Assembly (NCBI GenBank): GCA_016169945.1
Contig: JADLSH010000359.1
Span: 186,001-250,000 of the forward strand
Origin: Trachythela sp. YZ-2020
Lineage: Eukaryota; Cnidaria; Anthozoa; Malacalcyonacea; Clavulariidae
Length of the DNA stretch: 64,000 nucleotides
Reading direction: 5' to 3'
Shown here: positions 45,801 to 57,800 of the stretch, one piece after another
How positions within the stretch are numbered: the stretch's first letter is position 1
Layout of the letters: the number at the start of each line of letters is the position of its first letter
The notes under the pieces: generated by a model
The model's input: the letters and a program-made list of their open reading frames with translations, nothing else
Database searches by the model: none
Told to the model about the DNA's origin: nothing
Position numbers and translations under genes: made by a program

Positions 45801-48800
45801 TTACAGCTAAATATGGAAATCACGCAAGCCACAAATAACTGAGGTACCTGCTAGCAGATAACTCAGTTATCTGTAGGTTGAGCCCGCAGTAGGTACTTTC
45901 TTATCGAGCGGCAGTTTTACACACAGGAATAAAAACAAGAAAAAACAACATGAATAAACGATTTTTTTAAAGTTTTTTTGCGTAAAAAATACACTCTTTT
46001 GAAACTTTTATCAGAACTATAGTAAGCAAATTGGGTTTCTAATATTTTGTCGTTCTTGTTTTAATTTTATAATTGGGTTTCCCCAACTAGAACTGAGCGT
46101 TGTTTTGTGCGACAGAATTTAAATCGTTGTTTATTGAAGGAGTTTAATAACATGCCAATGCAATGTATATAATAATTAGTGATATAACAATTAGTGAATT
46201 CGGTTTTTGTTTTTGTTATATCCGGAATTATCAAGGTCTCGTTAAGTGTTATTTTAATTAAGTGTAAATTAAACTTGTTCGGCAGCGTTTTTATTTCTAC
46301 TTCAACGTTCTTATTACAAACCAAACATTTCTCACTTGGAAAACGATTGAAAATTGTGAGTATACAAAAAATAACGAAACAGGAGAACGCCCTCATAATG
46401 TATAATATGGCAAATTATTGTTTGTTGATAAAATTCAGTCACGCGATAATCCCGCGCTGTGTGTACTTCACGTTTGCTTCTCCTGGCGCATGCACAGACA
46501 AAATTCCCCTCTGTTTTCTCCTTGTGGAAACTGGCAGTTTTAATTTTTTCGTAGGATAACCCTTGCTAACTGTATACTAACCTCCTTCATTGTAGTCATT
46601 TCCTGCCAGTGAGATTTGCCTTGTAAATATAGTTTCCCATTATCAATTCGATATGAAAGCAAACCACCTACTTTGGGAAGGCGATTCCAGAGACCACAGC
46701 AACCTATATTTATATATACAATCAAGGCAACGAATTGATGAAAACAGCGATATTAATCAGTCCTAATTTTAAATATAATTATAGTTATCAATAACAATAA
46801 CCAATATCTTAAATTCATGCTTAAGAATTACATTATTGCTTATATTTTATTTCTTCCGAAATTATAACTACATCGAGACAAAAAATCTAGATATCTTACT
46901 CCGTCATTCAGACGTACTTCCCCAGAAAATGAACAAGGACCCTAAAATCAAAATTGTGGAATGTGAATTAAGGTGCACATGAGTATCATTAGCCTACTTT
47001 ACTTTATGTAAAGTTGGTAAAATAGAATAATCTGAATTCAATCTGCATTCAATGAATTCATGAATAATCAATGATTCAGATCATGGATTACGTCAACTTG
47101 CTGGTAAATACTTTTTCGTCGAGCTTCAAAGCCCCAAAAAGGTTTCGGTGCGAGCTTAGGCCCTGATTACACGATACCGGTTTTATATCGTTACAAAATC
47201 CATCCCGTTTATGCTTTGGTTACACGATACCGGATTAGTTTAAGCCCAGGTTACTCCACTGCCAAAATTCGCGCGGAATAAGCCGACAAACGCTTTTGAC
47301 ATTATCTTTTGACATTCCGAAATTGGTTTTCCATTCTTCTTTCTCGCCAAACCCAGCCTGTAAGTTTTCCCACCATCGCTCATTTCGTCCAGATGCAATC
47401 CAGCAATGTCTGGGTGTTTTTGTTCGTATTGACTTCGTACTATAATTACTGTTGAACACAAATTTTTGTAGGTCGTCGTCTTCTTGAAAAATATCGTATT
47501 GTATTGATATGAAACAGAATACAGTTTAATTGAAATAAGCCGGAAAATGTATGATTAAAGAAAACCAAAGACTTTGTAAGAGTTTAAATGGTAGAATACA
47601 CCAGATTCGCCGGAATGATTTTATATCACTTCCAGAGCGAACGATTTTTTGGCAGTGGCATGGCACGTGTTGGATTGCCATGGTGTCGTGTAACCAAAAC
47701 GTACATCTGGTATGGAAAGTGATCCGCTCCGATAGTAATCCGGTTTCGTGTAACTGAGGCCTTAGTTTAACCAATTTTTCAACTATTTTATTATATAGAA
47801 CAAATAAATAATATTTTCCCGTTGTTTTATTGTTCAGTTATAGATACACAGAGGACGCCATAACGTGGTAAGAACATCAATGACCCACTCGCCCTGGAGA
47901 TTCCTGGGCCGCATATTTGTTCTTTTCACGTTATGTATACTCTTATCATACTGTGTTACAACTGCACAGACGACGGCAAAATGTTCTATATATATTAATT
48001 GACACATGCATACAAATGAACGATGTGGAACAATTCTTGTGTTTGGAAAACGATTAGGAACGCAAACTTCTAATACAATGATCACGAATCTCGGTTCTTA
48101 CTCACCTCAAATTAATAACATCAGGCTACATATGGAAATTCGTTATAGTGAATTCCCTGGCCGGATGTTTTGAATTAGTGAGTAAAATGCCGACTCAGAA
48201 CGCGTCATTCTGATGCGCAGTCGACTTACAGTCGAGATTCGCGATCTGTGTATTAAGCTTAATATTTGTAAACTTTCAACTTTATGTTGTATGTGTTGAT
48301 TTGATAAATATAAAAAGGGATACGCATAAAAAAATGGAGAAATTTGAAGACAAAAACAGCTATATAATAGAGTATAGATACCTTAACATACAGTCCATCT
48401 TCTTTTACATGCCATATTTCTGGCTTTCCGCCACTGCCAACCTTTTTGTATTCCATACATTTTGCCCATACACGACTCAGTCTCTTTGGTAACGAAGATC
48501 GTATCCAAAAGGACGCGCGTATTCCATCTTTTGCTTGAAGAACTGTTCCACCATTAATTGCCTTACATTGGGGGGCGCAGTAGTCTTTGTCGCTTGCTGG
48601 ACCGAAACAAGCACAGCACTGTAGAAATATCATTATAATATAATTATGTCAATTGCAACAATTGCTATAATGGATAGTTGCAAAGGCTGATGAAATTGCC
48701 ATTAGGCCCAACGTTTCAACACTGCGCGGTCTAGTGCCTTCATCAGAGGTGACCTGAAGTCGCAACGTTGCTCCTTACACTACAAACCGGAGTCTCGAAA

Positions 48801-51800
48801 CGTTGTTTCGTGCATTCGCTGGTTTTGCATTGATTTACTTAAACCTGAACAACGAGCTACAACGTGTCTGCATGATAAATATCACTGTATCCTACCGCAT
48901 GCACTCGTACAATACACACCTTTCCTTGATCACAGCCAATAAACGCGGTAGAACTGTGGCGTATTCCAGACTTGGGTGAAACAACGCTATAACTATATAA
49001 CGAATGCAATGCAACATTGTTTGTAGGTCCGTATACGTTGGACAGATGTCGTTAAAAGATATATATGCTAAACCAGGTCAGAGTAAAAGGTTTGCTTCGG
49101 ACGAAACTTACAGCGTGTTGCACTAACTGTATACATATTCGGAAAGAAAAAATTAAAACGTTCATTCGACGGAATTTTTAATTCGAGAGGAAAGAATAAA
49201 AGAAATACCAATCAATTTTGGATCAGACCTAATAACGTCAACGTCAGGTGATCAAGCTCAATAAACGAAACAATATTCCATTAAGAATGGCAAAACCTTC
49301 TCGTGCAAGTAAGCACGAAATTATTCTCTATTTGCGTTGTATTTCACAGGACCTCCTGAAAACCACGTATCTGATCAGAGCCTCACAATAGAAAGACCAT
49401 ATGCAATAACCAGAGCTAGGGTGAATGGCTCATTAGGGTTCTTCATGCTATCATTAGCCATTGGAGGTACAGGTAAGTATAGCATTTCAGAAGTTTGGAG
49501 CATGCAAACAGGACTTTTTTCAGAGAGTTAGTGAATTGCTAGTTCTTTAATTGACACTGCACACTCTAAAAACTAGCGTGTAATTTTACACACCAAAGGT
49601 ACACATCTTTTGCAAATAGATGACAGGGTGTGATTTTAAACACACCTTGTGTACGAAATTCACACCTTAGGTTCATGTTTACGATTAAACACCTTTGATA
49701 TGTTCAATCACACATCCTTATTTTACGCATGTTCTATTTGTTAATGATGTGTTATTCACACACATTTTTGGCAAGTACGCAAGTTGCTAATCACACACAT
49801 TTTAAACATACACATCTTGCCCAATTTTACACACCTCAGACATTACACATCTTTTAATTATACGCACCTTTCTATAATATAAACCTTTTGTATAAAGCGT
49901 ATACCGTATTTGCTGAATGGCTTTGGACATACAGAGATATACGTATTCATCATCATTGATGTTTACACGGCATCCATACCTGAATGATCCTGAACTGTCG
50001 TATCGAAAACCATGAATATGGGCAAATCCCTTGCCACAGATTTTTTCAAAACAGGAATTCATTTTTTCCTTTAAAAATTTAAATAACAGAAAATGTGGAA
50101 ACAAGAAACGTCAAAATTTATTTACATTGAAGGTAGAATATTTTCACGTGATTCAAATATGACGTTCCTAGCTAGCTGGAATAGATAGAAATTTAGGTTA
50201 TATACTGTTACACACTCTGTCTTAACATAATTCTATGCGTTGCCATGACATTAAATCTAATTTTGCATAGTACATTTTAGTAGTAGTAATAGTAATAGCC
50301 TTTATTTACCATCCTTGGTGAAAAAGTACGATGGTATTACAATATATGAATTAAGCTTATCTACAATAAGAATTACAATCGTTTCCATATATAAATATTA
50401 AATATGTAAGATTAAATTTTAAAAAATTTACAATTAGAACATCGCCTATTTCTTATGCAAAAGTCGAATGGCTCTCGGTATAAAAGACTGTTTGTGCCTC
50501 TCAGTTTGTGACAGAGGAATTCTAAAATTCCTGCAATTTATTTTCGATCTAAGATTATGATTATGAACGAGTATACCATCAGTAATAAGTTGGTTGAGGT
50601 CACCATTATCCTGAATTCTCATAAATTCTTTCTGAGTTTGCTTATCACGTCTCTGTGCAAGTGATTCCAAGGTGTGTTGTACTTTAAATCATTAAACCGG
50701 TGATTAACAGTGTTGTAAAAATTACCAAAAAAAAGTAGTGAGTAAAAATTACAATTACTTCACCGAAAAAGTAATTATTACAAATTACTAATTACTTTCT
50801 TTCAAAAGTAACCAATTACAAATTACTAATTACTTGTTAAAAAGTAATTAATTACTAATTACTTTCAGATTACTTTTTATTTATAAGATATAATATTTTT
50901 ATTTTTTTATGTTGCTTTCGCACTGCTACACAATAATACAATGTCATGAAGTATTTCCCATGTTCTATGATCGCTGATCAGTAACACCGCAGGCCTCTTC
51001 GAGTAAAAACAATTGAAGCGAAATTCAAGGGAATAAAACGATTTTCAACATATTTTCAGATCAGTGTTTTCAACACTGAAACAAACTGTATTACACATGG
51101 ACGAAATCGTCTAAATGCGGAATTTGTAAGGTTGGAAAATAAGAAGAAGTACACACAAGTAACGCAAAATTACTTTAGAAAAATGTTACTCGCTACCTTC
51201 AAAAAGTAATTAATTACGTTACAAATTACTTTCGTACAGAAAGTAACAAATTACCGAAAAATTACTCAAAAAGTAATTAGTAATTAGTAACGCGTTACTT
51301 TAGTAACGAGTATTTACAACACTGGTGATTAACACAGCCAAACAGTCATCTCCCCAGACATGCCTGAGCGAACACGAACCAGATAACTTTAAGCAAACAG
51401 GTTTTACTTTTGTAAGATACTGTATGATGTCCTAAGATACTGTATGATATCTTAAGATACTGTATGATATCCTAAAATGATATTCTAAGATACGGCATGA
51501 TATCCTAAGATACTGTATGATATCCTAAAATGATATCCTAAGATACGGCATGATATCCAAAGACACTGTATGATATCCTAAAATGATATCCTAAGATACT
51601 GTATGATATCCTAAGATACTGTATTATATCCTGAGATACTGTATGATATCCTAAAATGATATCCTAAGATACTGTATGATATCCTAAAATATTGCATAAT
51701 ATCCTAAGATATTGCATGATATCTTGAAATAAGAAAGATAAAAATAAGGAAGATAAATTCCACTCCTCCCTCTACCTCTTTCTCTAACCCTAACTCTCTA

Positions 51801-54800
51801 AGTCTAACACTAATTTATTAACTCTAACACTTGTTCTACTTTTAACCCTAACCCTCGATCTAACTCCAACCCTTTCTCTAACCTTAACCCTAACCCTAAC
51901 TCTGATACTTACGCTAAAAATAGAAATTTTCAAAACCCCATTTACTGTTGTCTTTGCATGGGCGGGGAGCGCCCAGATATCTTATGACTTATGACTTATG
52001 ACTTATGACTTATGACTTATGAATTATGACTTATGATTTATGACTAATGACTTATGACTTATGACTTATGACTTATGACTTATGACTTATGACTTATGAC
52101 TTATGACCTATGACTTATGACATATGACTTATGACTTATGACGCGACTTATGACTTATGACTTGCGACGCGACATGACTTATGACTTATGACTTATGACT
52201 TATGACTTATGACTTATGACTTATGACTTATGACTTATGACTTATGACTTATGACTTATGACTTATGACTTATGACTTATGACTTATGACTTATGACTTA
52301 TGACTTATGACTTATGACTATAGAATTATGTTAGCTTTCTCTTTTAAATTTCTCGTACATATGTCTCGCGGATTTTACATAGTGTAATGTTAAATGTATT
52401 ATTGGTAATAAAATGAAAGCTTTGACTTAGAGTTACGTTTATATATTCGCTTCGCAAACATGTATTTGTAAGACCTTAGCTATGCCGATTAAACTTTAAG
52501 ATCTTCTCGTTTTAGAAAGCTATATTTCTGCTTATTATTACTTCGCATAAGGCAGTAATATTTTACTAGGTTAAGCGCCGCTATATTAGTTGTCTAAGCC
52601 GTTTCGTATAAGGAGATATTAGCACAGTATAGAGGCGACCAGTAGGGCCACTCATTTGAAATTTTGTGTGGCCGCTCATTACGCATTGGCAGCCAGTCAA
52701 TTGCCTTTTCTGGCCAATAAGCAAGCTGGACTAACTTTTTGCATAAAAAGCCGGCTACATGTTGCATCACCAGTGGCCCTACTGGTCGTCTTTATACTGT
52801 GATATTAGATACGAGAATACATTTACTCGTTGTCGAAACGGACAATCAGGTTAACGATTGTTTTCGCCCAAACAAACCTTTTGACTTAATCCCTTAATGA
52901 GTTAAGCTATTGTGTCTTTAGTTTACATTAGCAACAAATGCATCAAGATATTTATGTTTCTAACGCCAAAATGGCAATGTTTGTAAATCTCGCTTGTATA
53001 GGTTTTACTAAATAAACGCTTGAAAACTTTGTAAACGTATTAGTATTGGTCGACTCAGAAAGAAAGACTTCACTAGATACGAGATTGAAGGAGTTTATAA
53101 ATCTCGCGACAACAAACCCATATTTTTTTGCACACAAAATATACTGAACTCAACATAATAGCTGTTTTGCCCAAACTCACCCTGCATATCATTATGACGT
53201 CAATACATAATTAATGTTTATGTTAATGAATTTTTAACGATGTGCTCCCCCCTTGCTCCCCCCCGTTAATGACGCTGTTCCCCCCTGTATGTTAATGTAC
53301 CATATCCTAATGATGTTTGAATATTTAATGATGTGCTTCCCCCTTGCTCCCCCTGTTAATGACGCTGCTCCCCCCTGTATGTTAATGTACCATATGCTAA
53401 TGATGTTTGAATTTTTAATGATGTGGTCCCCCCTGTTAATGACGCTGCTCCCCCCTGCATGTTAATGTACCATATGCTCATAAGTCATAAGTCATTAGTC
53501 ATTAGTCATAAGTCATAAGTCATAAGTCATAAGTCATAAGTCATAGAAATTGGATTAGTTAACAAGTATATCCGCCTAGTCTATAACTATGACTATAATC
53601 GCTCGATTTGGAGCTAAGCTCGCTCGATGATTTAAGATAAGGAAGATAAAGATAAGCAAGATAAAGATAAGAAAGATAGAGATAAGGAAGATAAAGATAA
53701 GGAAGATAGAGATAAGGAAGATAATGATAAAGAAGATAAAGACAAGGAAGATAAAGATAAGGAAGATAAAGATAAGGAAGATAAAGATAAGGAAGATAGA
53801 GATAAGGAAGATAATGATAAGGAAGATAATGATAAGGAAGATAAAGACAAGGAAGATAAAGATAAGGAAGATAAAGATAAAGATAAAGATAAAGATAAAG
53901 ATAAAGATAAAGATAAAGATAAAGATAAAGATAAAGATAAAGATAAAGATAAAGATAAAGATAAAGATAAAGAAGATAAAGATAAGGAAGATAATGATAA
54001 GGAAGATAATGATAAGGAAGATAAGTCGGCTCGGAGGTATATATACTAGGCTCGGAGATATATACTAAGCTTGGCTCGGGCCTATCCTTACGTCTTAGAG
54101 CTCGGCTCGAAGCTAAGCTCGGTCTATATGGAGGTTGGCTCGCTCGATATGAAGCTAACATCGCTTTAGGATTCAATGATTCACTCTTAGGATTTGGAGT
54201 TTAAGAATAATACGTTCTTAGAAGCAGACTCAGAGCAGCCTTATTTACTTTGTTAAAAATATATTTAATATTGGGTAGATTTCAGATTGGAGACCTTAAG
54301 ATTTAGCAATTGCAAGAATATCCCCCGAAGACAGACAAAAAATATGAGAAATAAGATACAAAAACACTTAAACGATATGCTCTTAGGAGCACACCTTACC
54401 AACGCTGTAAAAGATATTATAATCAATAAATGTGTTTTAAAAGTTAATTCTGTGTGTGTTGTATGTACATTGTACAATATTTCCCCGTCCTATAATAATA
54501 CATTCTAAATGTATTCAAATTTTTAAGCTGGAAAATCTTAATTGCCCGTAATTACCTAACAAGCGCTAAATGTTTATATACAATGTTTGTATATGCTTGT
54601 AAATCTCGCTTAAAAATCACTGCTTTTCCCACTTCTGCTACATCTAAAACGCTTGAAACTTTGTAAGGTTTAACTCCCTGTAAGAACTATGTTTATACAA
54701 TCGCTTGGCAAACATATATTTGTATTGCTCTATAAGACCTAAACAACGCTTACTATGCCGACAAACTTTAAGATCTTCTCGTTTTAGAAAGCTATAATTC

Positions 54801-57800
54801 TGCTTGTTATTACTTCGCATAAGGCAATAATATTTTACTAGGTTAAGCGTCGCTATATTAGTTGTCTAAGCCGTTTCGTATAAGGTGATATTAGATATAA
54901 GGTGATATTAGATTACTCGTTGTCGAAACTGACAATCAGCTTAATGATTGTTTTCGCCCAAACAAACCTTTTGACTTAATCCCTTAATGAGTTAAGCTAT
55001 TGTGTCTTTAGTTTACATTAGCAACAAATGCATCAAAATATTTATGTTTCTAACGCTTTAATGTTTGCAAATCTCGCTTGTATAGGCTTTACTAAATAAA
55101 CGCTTGAAACTTTGTAACTGATTAGTATTGGTCGACTCAGAAGAAAGACTTCACTAGATACGAGATTGCCAAACGCGCCTGGCCTTGTTCCGTGACGTCA
55201 ATATATAATTAATGTTTTTGTTAATGAATTTTTAATGATGTGCTCCCCCTTTGCTCCCCCTGTTAATGACGCTGCTCCTCCCTGTATGTTAATGTAACCA
55301 TATGCTAATGATGTTTGAATTTTTAGTGATGTGCCCCCCCCTTGCTCCCCCCTGCTGCCCCCTGTATGCTAATGTGCCATATGCTAATGATGTTTGAATT
55401 TTTAATGAGGTGCTCCCTTGCGCCTCCTCAAAAATAAGGTTGATCGCCCTGTATATTGCTACTTATATGTAATAAAGATGAATAAAGAATCTTGAGTTTA
55501 TTTTAGCGTATAGAAGAAATTGTTAGGTGAATTGGACACAGAATACACTCTTCCGGAAAGTACTTAGCTGCTGCTAAAGCCGTTTCATCTTGTTACTGGT
55601 GACTCAATTACGAAATGATACAGTTATTTTATGTCGTATGAAATACCTTTATATAATTACGTTACCATGCAGTAACAAGAAGATAAATTATTCTTAAGCC
55701 AAGATTTCAATCTCGAAATCGATTCTCTACAGCGAAGGCAATCTTGTATGGCAACATATTCATGATACTTACAATTAACAAAGGTAAATAAATCAATAAG
55801 GTAAACATATCAATTGAAAACATTAAATCTCAGCATTGATGTAGCGTTTTTAAAATTATTGCTCTAGCAGCATTTTTTGCTGAAATCACTGACTGAATTT
55901 AGGTTCCGATTAATCAGTTAAACAAATTGTATTGTGGGAATAAGAGTTAATTTAACTACAATTTCTATCATTTATTCCATTTGCTCACTAATAATAGAAT
56001 GTAGACTGCAAGAAACAAGTTGTAAAATGTACGTGGTCAACTAAAAGAATTCGGATAAGAGCCGAGATCCAAGAAGTTGGAGATTGCAATTTAAAAATCT
56101 CCATTGAAGCTAGGTGCATATTGTAGTGATTGGGCTTAGTCGCACAATTAAAATAAAAACGCACAATATTAACTACAGAGGATTTTGGAGTTCTCTTGAA
56201 TATTGGATGCAATATATTAAACTTTCATTGTTGAGCTAAACATACGAAATAATGATTAAAAAAAAATTTGTCGGCTATGTGTTAGGAACTGCAAATTTTG
56301 AATTAACTGGTTTGTGTACAGAATGGAAAGGTTAACGATATTTTTTGGAGTTCCCTTAATATGGAGAACTTACCCATCCCAAGCCGTTTACGGTATGACT
56401 TCCAAATCTTGAGCACTGAAACTGTTTACTGACAACTTGGTTGTTTCGTAGATCTTTAACAAATGCTACATCTCCGATACCAGGGTGAAGATTGCTGCAA
56501 CCACCCTTTCCTTTCACCAAGAGTTTCGACAAACGACGAGCAAAATTGAAACGGTACATCCTATTTAAAATTATATGTCATATGAGTGCCAATGCGTGAC
56601 ATATTGATTTCTGATATTTTAAGTTACACGCGATCATTCAACAACCAATTTCGGCTCATCGTCATAACAGTTCACAGCGCATTATGTTATGTATCTCTTA
56701 GCTAATACCAAACAATGGGAAATCTTTTTCGACTACACAATTAGATAATTTGTTTACCTTTTTGCTCTGAACTAACCAGATCTGGTGAATTTGTAACGGC
56801 TTCAATGAAAGACGAAAGTTTCGAAACAAAAATAAGGATTAAATATTAAGTTTACGGCTCCCGGAGGTCATCATTTTTTAAGATTTGAATTAGAGTGAAC
56901 ATAATCTGTTCTAAGCGTCAGATGTACGCGGTTTACGTTACAAAATTAATTAAGTAGTTGAAGATTTTGCTATGAACAAATATAGCTGCCAAATTTTTAT
57001 TTGTAGGCTGTTAAATTTTTATTGACTTGGTATGGTGGTTCAATCCGATTTTGATGTTTAGAAAATAGATTTAATATCCAAGTACCGTATATCCTTAAAC
57101 CCAGCTGTAATTCCAAAAACAAAGTATTTTGAAAAACAATTTCATTTTATTTGTATATAACAAGGAATTGCAAAAGTTTAAACTTTTAATTTGTAATGTT
57201 TCGTTAAAAAAAGTTACAAAAACAATTTGTTCACACGAATGGCAATTTTGGTCCTTTTAGCGCAGAGTTGTTCCTTTTACAAAAGTCTCGCTATTAGTCC
57301 TCTTTTCTTTATTCACTAAAAAATATTTTTGGAAAAAGTATGATCATGGAAATGTGTTTCTACCATATTCTCTTAACTGTAGAATTTGGAAAATGTAGCC
57401 TACCAATGAGCCTTGGTTTCTTTTTGGTTTAATGACGATGAAATTTGTATGCGGAAGTCCAGGACTGGTTGATTTCCAAGTATACTTGACCATTGAGATT
57501 TTCCATTTGGTTGTACATAAGAAGGACTGGAAGGAATTGCCCATGATACTGGCGTGTCCTTTACCCCCACTAGCATAAATCCTCCGCCATCCGTACTTAC
57601 ATCACACCATACCTAGGAATATTTGAAAGCAATGAAATTTTTTGGTAAATGTGTGGCCAAGTAGAGACTGTTATATGTAAATAATTGGTATAAGGGTACA
57701 AAGGTAATTGGTACAGGTGATAAACTACAAGTGAAAATTAACTTCATTTGTGAATCATCGCTCATTTAAATGTTTTGTTTTGAGCAGGAACTGTGAACAA

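Noticed and set aside
53559..54176. 205-codon minus-strand frame rich in Tyr-Leu, with companion frames at 53632 and 53724
   Set aside because: It exists only because the GATAAGGAA/GATAAA repeat lacks stops in several frames; low-complexity translation.
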